64,000 nt of DNA from an uncultured Polaribacter sp. GTDB taxonomy: Bacteria; Bacteroidota; Bacteroidia; Flavobacteriales; Flavobacteriaceae. The stretch is from NCBI RefSeq assembly GCF_947501385.1, contig NZ_CANMVP010000008.1, forward strand, positions 92,561-156,560. Reading direction: 5' to 3'. The notes beneath the pieces were generated by a model. That model ran no database searches and was not told the origin of the DNA. It was given only the letters and a program-made list of their open reading frames with translations. Positions 24,151 to 34,361 of this stretch are shown one piece after another. How positions within the stretch are numbered: position 1 is the stretch's first letter; every line of letters starts with the position of its first letter. The position numbers and the translations under genes are program-made.

Positions 24151-26049
24151 ATGCTTTTAAAAAAAATAAGACAATACATCCCAATGGTAGCTTTATTTGT
24201 AGTAGCTATTGGCTTTGGTCAGAAAGTTTTAGACTTAAATGACTTTGGTATTAAAATCACTAAAGATGCAACACCAATTGTGGCAGAAGCATTGAAGAAA
24301 GTCAAGGAAGAAGGAATAAGCAAGTTAGTTTTCCCAAAAGGTACTTATCATTTCTACCCAACTTTTGCTCCAGAAAGATATTGCGAAATTACAAATAATG
24401 ATAACGGATTAAAAAGAACCTCTTTTCCTTTAATTGATTTTCATAATTTTGAAATAGATGCAAACGGATCTGATTTTATTTTTCATGGAAAAATGATTCC
24501 TTTTATCATTGAAGAAAGTACAAATATAAAAATCACAAACTTAAGCATAGATTGGGAAATACCATTTTCTTTAGAGGGTTTAGTAGTCGCAAACAACAAA
24601 AAAGATCAAACATTTGATATTAAGGTTAAATCACCTTATATAGTTCAATTTGGGCATTTATATCTTTCTTTAGAACGACCAGATTCACCATATGAAAGAA
24701 AATATGGAAAACGTTTTGCAACTTGGGAACATTATAACATAGAAGTTGGACAAAATATATTCTGGGATCCAAAAACTATGGCGCCTTTATACAATACCAG
24801 ACAGTATAATATGCCTGAAAAAGGTATTTATGCAGTTGAACTAGAAAAAGGACTCATAAGAATATCAACAGAAATGAAACAGCTTCCACCAAAAGGTTCT
24901 GTTATGGTTTCTAAAGGAGAGTATTTACAAAACAGAACTAGTCCTGCTTTTCGTGTTTTTAAATCTAAAGATTTGGAATTTAAAAATGTTAACGTGCATC
25001 ATGCAGGTGCAATGGGATTAATTGCAGAAAGGTCTGAAAATATAACTTTAGATTCTTTTAATGTAGTTTTAAAAGAAGGTTCTGGCAGAATGGTTACCAC
25101 TACTGCAGATGCAACCCATTTTTGTAATGTAAAAGGTTTAGTTACTATTAAGAATTGCACGTTCGAAAATATGTTAGATGATGCAACAAATATTCATGGA
25201 ACATATGTTAGAGTAAATAAAATAATTGACGACTATACGTTAGCAGTAGAAACTTATCATCCACATCAAAACGGATATTTGTTTGGAGAAGAAGGAGATA
25301 TGGTACAGGTTATAGATCAAGAAAATTTACAATCTAGAACAGAGCCTCTAATCTTAAAAAAAGTAGAAAGAGTTAATGAAAAAATTTCTTATATCACTTT
25401 TAATGAATCTATTAAAAACAAAGTAAGTACATATGATGGTGTAGAAAATATTTCTTGGCATGCTTCTGCGATTATAGAAAATAATGTTGTTCGTAACAAC
25501 AGAGCTCGTAGTTTTTTAATTTCTACACCGAGAAAAGTAGTAGTAAGAAATAATCATTTATCTTCCCAAATGGCAAATTTTAGACTAACAGGAGATTTAG
25601 GACTTTGGAATGAATCTGGACCAAATACAGATTTGCTTATTGAAAACAATACAATAGAAAATTCTGTTTACGGTGGAAATGGGCCACAAGCAATTTTTTT
25701 AATTGATCCACAATACGCAGATAAAAAGGATATTGAAGGAGTTTACAGCAAAAATATTGTGATTAGAAATAATACTATAAAGACCTTTGATAGCTCTATT
25801 ATGATAGCGATGTCTGTTGACGGATTAGTATTTGAAAATAATACAATTATACAAACTAATACTTACAAACCAATTTTTCCAAATGAAGATAACATACAAA
25901 TCATAAATTGTAATAATGTTACCATCAAAGGAAATGAATTTGAAGGGTTAAAAAGAAAAAAAGAAATAATTACTGTTGACGATAAATCTACAAATGTTAG
26001 CATTTCAAGAAAAGATGATTACAAACCAAAAACCAAAAAAAATGAATAA
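24151..26049 (+). CDS. GH110-family alpha-1,3-galactosidase-like beta-helix enzyme (copy 1)
   Basis: A 632-aa protein with a signal peptide (YIPMVALFVVAIGFGQ) and a right-handed parallel beta-helix built from N-rich turns. The GH110 signature block is TADATHFCNVKGLVTIKNCTF followed by ENMLDDATNIHGTY, with Asp320 and the pair Asp343-Asp344. As I recall, the characterised PdGH110B uses D321, D344 and D345 for inverting catalysis, an almost exact match in position. GH110 enzymes release alpha-1,3-linked galactose, including from carrageenan-type chains. It overlaps the susC start by 8 bp, so the two are translationally coupled. The exact substrate (galactose, sulfated or 3,6-anhydro form) is inference. 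Confidence 0.85.
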   Translation: MLLKKIRQYIPMVALFVVAIGFGQKVLDLNDFGIKITKDATPIVAEALKKVKEEGISKLVFPKGTYHFYPTFAPERYCEITNNDNGLKRTSFPLIDFHNFEIDANGSDFIFHGKMIPFIIEESTNIKITNLSIDWEIPFSLEGLVVANNKKDQTFDIKVKSPYIVQFGHLYLSLERPDSPYERKYGKRFATWEHYNIEVGQNIFWDPKTMAPLYNTRQYNMPEKGIYAVELEKGLIRISTEMKQLPPKGSVMVSKGEYLQNRTSPAFRVFKSKDLEFKNVNVHHAGAMGLIAERSENITLDSFNVVLKEGSGRMVTTTADATHFCNVKGLVTIKNCTFENMLDDATNIHGTYVRVNKIIDDYTLAVETYHPHQNGYLFGEEGDMVQVIDQENLQSRTEPLILKKVERVNEKISYITFNESIKNKVSTYDGVENISWHASAIIENNVVRNNRARSFLISTPRKVVVRNNHLSSQMANFRLTGDLGLWNESGPNTDLLIENNTIENSVYGGNGPQAIFLIDPQYADKKDIEGVYSKNIVIRNNTIKTFDSSIMIAMSVDGLVFENNTIIQTNTYKPIFPNEDNIQIINCNNVTIKGNEFEGLKRKKEIITVDDKSTNVSISRKDDYKPKTKKNE

Positions 26050-29000
26050 TAAAAAGATAATTTTTCTGCTGTTTTCAATAGTAATCTTTCAATTTGGTTT
26101 TTCTCAAACCACAGTAACTGGTAAAGTTAAAGACGTTAATGGAGACCTATTACCAGGCGTAACCGTTTTAATTAAGGGAACAGAAATTGGAGCAGTTTCT
26201 AATTTTGATGGAGAATATAACATAAATACAAACCAAACCAAGTTCACTTTAGTTTTTAGCTATTTAGGAATGAAAACCGAAGAAGTAGAATACAATGGAC
26301 AAAAAGTTATTGATGTCGTTTTAGAAGAAGAAGCGAATAGTCTAAATGAAATTGTAGTAATTGGTTATGGAGTCCAGAAAAAAGGTGACTTAACTGGTTC
26401 TATAGCGGGTATAAAATCAGAAACACTTGTAGAATCTCAAACTACAGATGTGTTCTCTGCAATGCAAGGAAGAGTAGCTGGTGTTAATATATCATCCGAT
26501 TCAGGTCAGCCTGGAGGAGGAAGCAACATTACAATTAGAGGTCAAACGTCAATAAACGGTACATCATCTCCGCTTTTTGTAATAGATGGTGTTCAGATTG
26601 ATATAAATTATGATGAGGTGGCATCTACTGGTTCTTCACAAGCAAGAATCAATCCGTTAACAGGTATAAATCCTGCCGATATTGAATCTGTTGATATCTT
26701 AAAAGATGCTTCTGCAACTGCTATTTATGGTTCAAGAGGAGCAAATGGAGTTGTAATTATTACCACAAAATCAGGATCATCAGATGGACGTTTAACCGCT
26801 GAGTATACGTATAATTTGGGAATTTCAGAAGTGATAAAAAAATTGTCTGTCTTATCTGCTGATGACTATTTAATATATCAACAAGAACGAGGAAATACAC
26901 AATTTTTAAATCAAGATACTGACAATGATGGTGTTTTTGAAACACCTAGAAATTTTGACGAATTACCTTCTTTTGATTGGCAGAAAGAAGCCTTGAGAAC
27001 AGCATTAAGCGGACAACATCAGTTATCTTTTAGAGGAGGTAATAAAACAACCAATTATTCTGCTGGTTTAGGTATTCTTGACCAAGAGGGACTTGTAATT
27101 AATAACAATTACGATCAATATAATTTAAGATTACGACTAAAAACAGAAGTTAACGATAGACTTGGTATTACATTTAACACCAATAGTTCGTATTCTATAT
27201 TGAGTGGTATCGCAAACAACGGTGGGCCAGATAGCTTTACAGGAGTTACTCAAATGTTAGTTATAGGTAATCCATGGAATATAAGAACAGATGATATCGA
27301 TTTTGCTGATGATGCTTTTGTGAGCCCGTTGGATTTGATTAGAGAATCCGATAAACAAACGAGTATTTTTAGATTTATCGGAAACATGAGTATTGACTAT
27401 AAGCTCACTGATAATTTAACCTATACAGGTTTTACAGGAGGAAATATTAGCCATTCTAAAGTAAAGGAATTTTACAATTCTAATACTGGCTGGGGAAGAT
27501 TACAGAATGGTCGTGCTCGAGTGAAAGAAGTAAACACCTATTCTATTAATCATTCCTCACAATTAAATTTTAAAAAGAATTTTAATCCAAATCATAGAAT
27601 TGATGTGTTAGCAGGCGTTGAGGTATTTCATTATAATTTTGAAGACTTCTCGAATGAGATTATTGGGTTCGAAAACCAAACAACTGGTGTTAATAATATT
27701 AGCGTAGGAACTTCAGTTAGTGAGTACAGTACCCGAAGATTTTCAAATAATAGGCTTTCTTTTTTAAGTAGAATTAATTACACTTTATATAAAAGATTTA
27801 TTATAACCGGAACAATGAGAGCTGATGGATCTGATAAGTTTGGAGCAGGTAACAGATGGGGATATTTCCCTTCTGCAGCATTAGCTTGGAAAATGACTAA
27901 TGAATCATTCATAAAAACTATCAAAGCTATTTCTAACTTAAAATTAAGGTTAAGCTATGGAGCTAGTGGTAACGAACGCATTCCTGCTTATAGTTCTTTA
28001 GCTCAACTAGACCCAGCTTTCTATGCTAGTAATGACAATCTTATTTTCGGTCTTGCACCTTCTAATTTAGCTAACCCTGATTTAAAGTGGGAAACAACCA
28101 AACAATACAATGCAGGTATAGATTTAGATCTCTTCAAAAATAAGATAAGCCTAAGTGCCGATGTTTATAAAAAAATCACCACAGATTTATTGTTAAACGC
28201 TCCTATTCCTTCACAAAGTGGATTCAATTCTCAATTTCAGAATATAGGTAGAATTGATAATTCGGGACTTGAATTACAAATAAGCACTGTAAACATAAAT
28301 AAAAAAGGATTTAAGTGGGAAACAGACTTTAACATCTCTTTCAATGAAAATGAAGTAAAAGATTTAGGAGGAGCAGAGTTTATACCAATAAGTACTTTTG
28401 GAGGATGGCAGGCCAACGTTGGTAGAGTTATAGTTGGAGAACCAATTGGAACTATGTACGGCTACAACTTTGAAGGAATCTATCAAATTGAAGATTTCAC
28501 ATGGGAAAACAATAGTGACCCTAGCATACCCTTTGAAGATAGAACTCTTGTTTTAAGAGACAATCTCCCAGTGTATTCTGGAACTGCTCTTCCAGGTAGA
28601 ATGAAATACAGAGATATTAACGGAGATGGTTTTGTGAATGATGAAGACAGAACAGTAATTGGTGATAGTAACCCTGTTCATTTTGGTGGAATAAATAATA
28701 CATTTAGATATAAGAACTTCGATTTATCTGTGTTTTTTCAATGGTCTTATGGTAATGATCTTTACAATGCTGCCAAAGTAAGACTAAATGGGGTAGCACC
28801 GTGGATGAATATTTCACAAGATTATTTTGAAAATCACTGGACTCCAGAAAACCCAAGTAATACAGACCCTGCATATAGAGAAATTGATCAACAAATTGCA
28901 TCATCATATTATGTAGAAGATGGATCTTACCTTAGGTTAAGAACTGTTTCTTTAGGTTACAGACTTCCAAAAGATATCACAAAAAAATTAGGATTTAGTT

Positions 29001-29161
29001 CCTTGCGACTAAACATCATAGGAAATAATTTGGCCACTTGGACTAATTATTCAGGTTGGGATCCTGAAGTTAATTTTAATAATCCTCTATTATCTGGATT
29101 AGACAGAATAGCTTATCCAAGAGCAAGAAATTTCACGTTAAGTTTTAATGCAACTTTTTAA
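26042..29161 (+). CDS. susC: SusC-like TonB-dependent oligosaccharide transporter
   Basis: A 1039-aa outer-membrane transporter. A signal peptide (FLLFSIVIFQFGFSQ) is followed by a carboxypeptidase-regulatory-like domain (about 24-100, VTGKVKDVNGDLLPGVTVLI), the SusC box NEIVVIGYGVQKKGDLTGSI, then plug and barrel. Length and the following susD mark it as a glycan importer. ATG 26042 lies inside the end of the GH110 gene; the track's start at 25976 is too early. It imports GH82-generated sulfated oligosaccharides in the proposed model. It is only moderately similar to the SusC at 56281, so the two pairs may take different products. Confidence 0.96.
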   Translation: MNNKKIIFLLFSIVIFQFGFSQTTVTGKVKDVNGDLLPGVTVLIKGTEIGAVSNFDGEYNINTNQTKFTLVFSYLGMKTEEVEYNGQKVIDVVLEEEANSLNEIVVIGYGVQKKGDLTGSIAGIKSETLVESQTTDVFSAMQGRVAGVNISSDSGQPGGGSNITIRGQTSINGTSSPLFVIDGVQIDINYDEVASTGSSQARINPLTGINPADIESVDILKDASATAIYGSRGANGVVIITTKSGSSDGRLTAEYTYNLGISEVIKKLSVLSADDYLIYQQERGNTQFLNQDTDNDGVFETPRNFDELPSFDWQKEALRTALSGQHQLSFRGGNKTTNYSAGLGILDQEGLVINNNYDQYNLRLRLKTEVNDRLGITFNTNSSYSILSGIANNGGPDSFTGVTQMLVIGNPWNIRTDDIDFADDAFVSPLDLIRESDKQTSIFRFIGNMSIDYKLTDNLTYTGFTGGNISHSKVKEFYNSNTGWGRLQNGRARVKEVNTYSINHSSQLNFKKNFNPNHRIDVLAGVEVFHYNFEDFSNEIIGFENQTTGVNNISVGTSVSEYSTRRFSNNRLSFLSRINYTLYKRFIITGTMRADGSDKFGAGNRWGYFPSAALAWKMTNESFIKTIKAISNLKLRLSYGASGNERIPAYSSLAQLDPAFYASNDNLIFGLAPSNLANPDLKWETTKQYNAGIDLDLFKNKISLSADVYKKITTDLLLNAPIPSQSGFNSQFQNIGRIDNSGLELQISTVNINKKGFKWETDFNISFNENEVKDLGGAEFIPISTFGGWQANVGRVIVGEPIGTMYGYNFEGIYQIEDFTWENNSDPSIPFEDRTLVLRDNLPVYSGTALPGRMKYRDINGDGFVNDEDRTVIGDSNPVHFGGINNTFRYKNFDLSVFFQWSYGNDLYNAAKVRLNGVAPWMNISQDYFENHWTPENPSNTDPAYREIDQQIASSYYVEDGSYLRLRTVSLGYRLPKDITKKLGFSSLRLNIIGNNLATWTNYSGWDPEVNFNNPLLSGLDRIAYPRARNFTLSFNATF

Positions 29162-29171
29162 AAAATACATT

Positions 29172-30815
29172 ATGAAAACTAGTATAAAATTTATATCATT
29201 TTTAGTTCTTTTTTTAACAATGTCGTCTTGTGATGATATTTTAGAACCAACACCATATTCTTTTACATCACCCGAAAATTTTTATAAAACGGCACAAGAT
29301 GCTGAAATAGCATTGGTAGGTGTGTATAATACGCTTACTGCAGGAGATATTCAAGGACAAGGAAATGCAGATTCTTTTAGAAGAGATCTTTATGAAATGT
29401 TAGTAGGGGGTACAGGTGAAGGTGTTGTTCCAGTAAGATTTGCAAACAATAGAGGATCGCAGTTTGGGACAGCAGCTTTTACAAGTCAAGATAATGAAAT
29501 TAATTTCACTTGGTTTTTCCTTTACGCAGGTATTAGTAGAGCAAATAGTCTTCTTGAAAATTTACCAGACATTCCTAATGATGATTTTAACGGTACAAGA
29601 AAAGTAGAAATTGAAGCAGAAGCTAGACTTTTAAGAGGTTTTTATCATACAATATTGACTATGATGCATGGAGCCATACCTGTTTATACAAGAACAGATG
29701 AAAACCCAACAAAAGCAAGACAGTCTGTTGAAGAAGTTTATGCACAAATTCTTTCAGATTATGAATTTGGCTACCAAAATCTCCAAAATAGAGGTCCTTT
29801 AGCTTCTAGTGTTAATAAATGGACTGCTGCAGGTTTGCTGTTAAAAGTACATACTTATCTAGCAAGTATGAAAATTAATGGGCTTAGTGATTTTGGATAT
29901 GCACTAAATAGTTTCAATTGGGTAGACGCAGATGCTAGTTATGGAAGTGCAGTTACCATATCTCAAGACATCGTTAATAATAGTGGTTATGGGTTAACAC
30001 AAAACTATGATCGCCTCTTTAGAGAATCAACCAAATCTGCACAGGCAGCAGAAGTCATGTTTGCTGCTGAAGGTTCGTCAGATGCCTCTCAACAAGTAAT
30101 TACTATTGTTGTAAATAATTTTATACCTCAAGGAAATCCTATTAGAACTGGTGCTGGTTCTGGTTGGACACGTCCAACAGGAGAACTTTTTGACCTCTAT
30201 AATTCAGATGATTTCCGTTTTAGTCACAATATTTCTGGAAATTTAGGTGGTAATCCTAGTGTGCTTGACGTACTCGAAATAGATGGAGTTAGGTATTACC
30301 AGCCAAGAAATTTACCTGGTAAAAACGCTGGAATTATGAGCGTTGGTAAGTACAGAATGAAAGATCCTGCTCAAAAAAACTATGCACCTTGGGCTTCTGG
30401 TATATCATTTCCTTTGTTAAGATATGGAGACATTCTTCTATTGAGAGCTGAAGCGCTTTTTTATACTGGAAACGAACCTGGGGCTAGAGCAATATTAACG
30501 GAATTACGTCGACGATCTGTTGTTGCACCTGCTTTGGTTGAAGACCTTAACGCCGCTTATTTTAATCCAGATTTTGTTAAAGAACTACAAGAGGAGCGAT
30601 CTAGAGAGCTTTGTTTTGAAATCTGGAGAAGGTTTGATTTGGCAAGATTCAATATCTATGACACAACCATTAATTCGCTCGATGTAAATAATGGATTCTA
30701 TAATGATGATGTAGTCTTATTACAACAGAATTGGATACCAGAGAAAGTATGGTTTCCCATACCAACACAGCAGATAGATTTAAATCCAAATCTAGAACAA
30801 AATAAAGGCTATTAG
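29172..30815 (+). CDS. susD: SusD-like glycan-binding lipoprotein
   Basis: A 547-aa lipoprotein (signal LVLFLTMSSCDD) with SusD/RagB features: SPENFYKTAQDAEIALVGVYNTL near the start, a TPR-like helical core (EAEARLLRGFYHTIL) and the C-terminal LQEERSRELCFEIWRRFDLARF. It caps the SusC barrel at the cell surface and binds the oligosaccharide. It begins 10 bp after the susC stop; I chose ATG 29172, which begins the lipoprotein signal, rather than 29148. Confidence 0.95.
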   Translation: MKTSIKFISFLVLFLTMSSCDDILEPTPYSFTSPENFYKTAQDAEIALVGVYNTLTAGDIQGQGNADSFRRDLYEMLVGGTGEGVVPVRFANNRGSQFGTAAFTSQDNEINFTWFFLYAGISRANSLLENLPDIPNDDFNGTRKVEIEAEARLLRGFYHTILTMMHGAIPVYTRTDENPTKARQSVEEVYAQILSDYEFGYQNLQNRGPLASSVNKWTAAGLLLKVHTYLASMKINGLSDFGYALNSFNWVDADASYGSAVTISQDIVNNSGYGLTQNYDRLFRESTKSAQAAEVMFAAEGSSDASQQVITIVVNNFIPQGNPIRTGAGSGWTRPTGELFDLYNSDDFRFSHNISGNLGGNPSVLDVLEIDGVRYYQPRNLPGKNAGIMSVGKYRMKDPAQKNYAPWASGISFPLLRYGDILLLRAEALFYTGNEPGARAILTELRRRSVVAPALVEDLNAAYFNPDFVKELQEERSRELCFEIWRRFDLARFNIYDTTINSLDVNNGFYNDDVVLLQQNWIPEKVWFPIPTQQIDLNPNLEQNKGY

Positions 30816-30856
30816 AATTCATAAAAAAATAGTCCTCTTTAATTAATAAAACAAAT

Positions 30857-32692
30857 ATGAAAAGGATAATTATAATTGCTTTAATAATGGTTGCATGTTC
30901 TAATTTGGGTCAGGCTCAAAAACAGAATCCAGTAATTGTAAAATCGAATAATGGAGATATGACACCCATTATAAGGGACATTATAGAAAATACCCAAACA
31001 AAAGATCTGCATTTAGTTTTTGAGAAAGGAACCTATACATTTATGCCCAATTATGCATTCGGGAAATACCTAAATATTACAAATCATGGCAATGGTTACA
31101 AGAGAATTGTTTTTGATTTAAGCAAATTTCGTAATGTAACTATAGAAGGCAATGGTGCTGAATTTATATTTCATGGACAAGTGATGCCATTTCTTTTTGA
31201 CAGTTCTGAGGCTGTTAACATAAGTAATATTACCATCGATTGGGATATTCCTTTTACATTTTTAGGTGAAGTAATTGCTGTAAACAAAGAGGAAGGCTGG
31301 CGAGATATTAAACCATTTAAAAAAGGTTTTTCTTGGAAAGTTAAAAAAGGGCATTTAGAATTTCCTAATATAGATGGTTTTAGCTATAATTACCCAGGAA
31401 GCACATTGGCATTTGATGCTGTTGAAAAACGACCTATTCACGGAACATGGGATATTCACAGCAAACCAGAACGGGTAGAAGAATTACCTGGAGGTGTTTT
31501 AAGATTTCATGAAAAACTTAAGTATTATCCGCCAATAGGATCTTTGTTAAGTTCTAAAGGAGATCGTGAGCATGATCGTTATGCTCCCGCTTTTGACTTT
31601 AAAAAATCTTCAAACATCGAGTTAAATGAAATTGTTATTCATCATGCTTTAGGAATGGGTTTTCTTTTTGAGCGCTCTGAGAATATTCGAATACTAAATT
31701 CTGGTATTTATTTGAGAGAAGGAACAAATCGTGTGATATCTTCTACAGCAGATGCTACGCACTTTGCTAACTGTAAAGGAGATATTCTAATAGAGAATTG
31801 TAGGTTTGAAAATATGTTAGACGATGGCACCAATATTCATGGTACATATGTAGAACTAGATAAAGTTATTGACGACAATACATTAATGGTAAAATTAATG
31901 CATTTTGAACAGCAAGGTTTTGAGTTTGTGCTACCTGGTGATGAAGTGTGGTTCATCAAACAACCGTCTCCAAAACGCAAGGAAACTGCTGTAGTTAAGA
32001 ATGTGAAATTCATAAACGATCAGGTTATGAAAATATCTTTTACCTCAAAACTTCCAAAAGATCTTAAATCTGGTGATATTTTAGAAAATAAAACATGGAA
32101 CCCTCAATTTACCATGCGAGGTTGTACCATCAAAAATCATAGAGCAAGAAATGTGGTTCTTAAAACACCTTTAAAAACGGTTATAGAAAATAATTATTTT
32201 TCTTCTATGATGTCATCAATTTTTTTTAGAGGTGAAACATTTTTTTGGTATGAATCTGGAGCAGTTAACGATGTTCTTATCCAGAATAATAATTTTGAAT
32301 ATTGCGCTTATAGTGGAATGGAACATTCTGTGCTTAACATTACACCTAGACTTTCTAAAACGTTTGACACATCAATTACTTATGATTGTAACATTCGTTT
32401 TATAAATAATACGATACACACATTTGGAAATAGAATTGTAAGTGCAGATAGAGTTGATGGCTTAATCATTAAAAATAATACTATTATAAAAACTAAAGAT
32501 TTTCCAGAAATTTATCCCAACACACCGTTGATAGAATTGAAAAACTGTGAAAATACTATCATAGAAAAAAACAGCTATAAAAGTGATGCTAAAATAAGTG
32601 TTGATATTGACGAACAGAGTGCCAAAACTCTTTTTGAAAAAGACAATAAAGGTTTCAAAATAGGGAAAATATTCAGCGATCAAAAACAATAG
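30857..32692 (+). CDS. GH110-family alpha-1,3-galactosidase-like enzyme (copy 2)
   Basis: A 611-aa secreted beta-helix protein, possibly a lipoprotein (IALIMVACSNLG). The GH110 block is STADATHFANCKGDILIENC then FENMLDDGTNIHGTY; the three acidic residues are Asp299, Asp322 and Asp323. The LDDG variant replaces the usual LDDA. It is the last gene of the first plus-strand PUL unit, 41 bp after susD, before a new promoter. Sequence identity to copies 1 and 3 appears moderate, which suggests different linkage or sulfation preferences rather than redundancy. Confidence 0.83.
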   Translation: MKRIIIIALIMVACSNLGQAQKQNPVIVKSNNGDMTPIIRDIIENTQTKDLHLVFEKGTYTFMPNYAFGKYLNITNHGNGYKRIVFDLSKFRNVTIEGNGAEFIFHGQVMPFLFDSSEAVNISNITIDWDIPFTFLGEVIAVNKEEGWRDIKPFKKGFSWKVKKGHLEFPNIDGFSYNYPGSTLAFDAVEKRPIHGTWDIHSKPERVEELPGGVLRFHEKLKYYPPIGSLLSSKGDREHDRYAPAFDFKKSSNIELNEIVIHHALGMGFLFERSENIRILNSGIYLREGTNRVISSTADATHFANCKGDILIENCRFENMLDDGTNIHGTYVELDKVIDDNTLMVKLMHFEQQGFEFVLPGDEVWFIKQPSPKRKETAVVKNVKFINDQVMKISFTSKLPKDLKSGDILENKTWNPQFTMRGCTIKNHRARNVVLKTPLKTVIENNYFSSMMSSIFFRGETFFWYESGAVNDVLIQNNNFEYCAYSGMEHSVLNITPRLSKTFDTSITYDCNIRFINNTIHTFGNRIVSADRVDGLIIKNNTIIKTKDFPEIYPNTPLIELKNCENTIIEKNSYKSDAKISVDIDEQSAKTLFEKDNKGFKIGKIFSDQKQ

Positions 32693-32826
32693 GACAATTT
32701 ACTTTATAGCATACAAAAGCAATTTTTAACTTTTAAAGTTACAATTATCTAAAGATAAAAATTTTTAATAGATATTGTTTGGTATGTTAGTTACAGATAG
32801 TACTAATTATCAAAAAAAATACACAG

Positions 32827-32893
32827 AAGTTACATTATTTTAGTTTTTTGTTACATTACAAAGTGTGATTTAGCAACATATCATATAGCTTTG
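32827..32893 (+). promoter_or_regulatory. HTCS-type promoter B (paired GTTACAT repeats and -7 box)
   Basis: GTTACAT occurs in AAGTTACAT (32827-32835) and TTGTTACAT (32848-32856), 21 bp apart. TAGCTTTG at 32886-32893 is an exact TAnnTTTG -7 box, 38 bp after the start of the second repeat. The layout is identical to promoter A at 21101. It sits in the 346-bp gap before the 33039 gene; the rest of that gap holds no gene. Confidence 0.72.
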
Positions 32894-33038
32894 GAAGTGT
32901 ATTTAGCATATTGCAAATAAGATATTTCTATAAGGATATTAAGAAATTATTTAGCTAGAAATAACCTTTAGAAACAAATAGTAAAAAAAAGCTTTAACTT
33001 AAAATAAAGGATATTAATAATTACTAAAACAACAAATC

Positions 33039-34355
33039 ATGAAAAAAAATTACTTATCACTTATCTTATTATTATTTGTATCAATAATAACAGCTCAAAA
33101 TAACGATTTTAATAACGGAGGAGGAGATTTTCTTTGGTCTAATTCAGCAAACTGGAGTCTTGGAACTGTCCCTGTAGCTTCAAATAATGTTAGATTACCA
33201 TTAGTAGTAGAATCTTTAGTAGATACAGATATTACGATAGCTAAAATACAAACTGCTTTTGCTACTTCAGGAGATGCTGCAGTTGCTGGAGATAGCAACT
33301 TAACAATTGATGTAGCTGCTAATGCTGTTTTTGGGATTGAAAATGTTTCAAATAATAGTGTAAGCTTAATTTTTAAAGGAAACTTAACCATTAATAATTC
33401 AACTACAGCTGGAATAGCGAACACATTAATGCGAAATCAAAACGGCAGTAATAACTCAATTATTTTTTCTGACGGTTCAGTATTAAATTTAACTACACCG
33501 CTAGAAGCAAGAACTGGATCAAATAATAATTTTAGCTTCAATGGCAGTCTTGCTGGTACTGCTCCACTAAGAGTCAATGCGAATACCATTAGTACTTTTG
33601 GTGCTACATCTAATAATACTGGTTATGAAGGAGATTTTGTTTGGGTTGGTGCAAATGCATCAGTTATTGTAAATTCTGCTAATAATAACACTTTTTTACC
33701 AACTGATAGAAAAATACAAATAAATGCTATAAATGGAGCTATTGAAGTAAATGGTGAAAATGTTTTTAAAGGAAATATCTCTATAAATGGAGATCGTTCT
33801 TTTGCTTTTGATGTGAATAAAAATCAAAATAGTATGGGAACAATTACATTTGCTGGTGGTACAGCAGATGGAACACTAAATTTAGATATCGACTCTAGCA
33901 TTACAGAACTTTCTTTTGCAGATAGCTCTGAAGTAGAATGGAACATGGGTACTTTAAACATTATAGGTTACAAAGAAGGCGTTTTAAGATTTGGTACAGA
34001 CAATACTGGATTAACAGCAGCACAAATCTCTCAAATTACAGCAGATGGAGTTGCTGGTGGACAAACTTTGGCACTAGAGACAGATGGTTCCTTAGTTTTA
34101 GCTTCATCTTTAAGTATTGAAGATTATGACTACCAAAATAAAGGAAGGTTATCTTTTCCTACCATAGTTTCAAATAAAAATCTTCAAATTAAAGTACCAA
34201 TTACTTCGTATAAAATATTCAATCTTATGGGGCAAAAAGTACAAAGCGTTTCTAGTAAAAGTGAATTTCAAGAAATAAATGTAGATAATTTAAAAGCTGG
34301 AATCTATATCTTATCTATAGAAGGTAAAGTTTCAGAAAGATTTATAAAGCAATAA
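33039..34355 (+). CDS. T9SS-secreted surface protein, paralogue of the 21266 protein
   Basis: A 438-aa protein with a signal peptide (LILLLFVSIITAQ). Its mature N-terminus NNDFNNGGGDFLWSNSANWS is almost identical to that of the 854-aa protein, and the similarity continues across about 330 residues (for example GIENVSNNSVSLIFKGNLTI). It then goes straight to a T9SS sorting domain (YKIFNLMGQKVQ, LKAGIYILSI), lacking the second half of the larger paralogue. No catalytic motif is visible. It is the first gene behind promoter B, mirroring the larger paralogue behind promoter A. A shared glycan-binding module at the cell surface is the best inference. Confidence 0.72.
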   Translation: MKKNYLSLILLLFVSIITAQNNDFNNGGGDFLWSNSANWSLGTVPVASNNVRLPLVVESLVDTDITIAKIQTAFATSGDAAVAGDSNLTIDVAANAVFGIENVSNNSVSLIFKGNLTINNSTTAGIANTLMRNQNGSNNSIIFSDGSVLNLTTPLEARTGSNNNFSFNGSLAGTAPLRVNANTISTFGATSNNTGYEGDFVWVGANASVIVNSANNNTFLPTDRKIQINAINGAIEVNGENVFKGNISINGDRSFAFDVNKNQNSMGTITFAGGTADGTLNLDIDSSITELSFADSSEVEWNMGTLNIIGYKEGVLRFGTDNTGLTAAQISQITADGVAGGQTLALETDGSLVLASSLSIEDYDYQNKGRLSFPTIVSNKNLQIKVPITSYKIFNLMGQKVQSVSSKSEFQEINVDNLKAGIYILSIEGKVSERFIKQ

Positions 34356-34361
34356 AATAAA

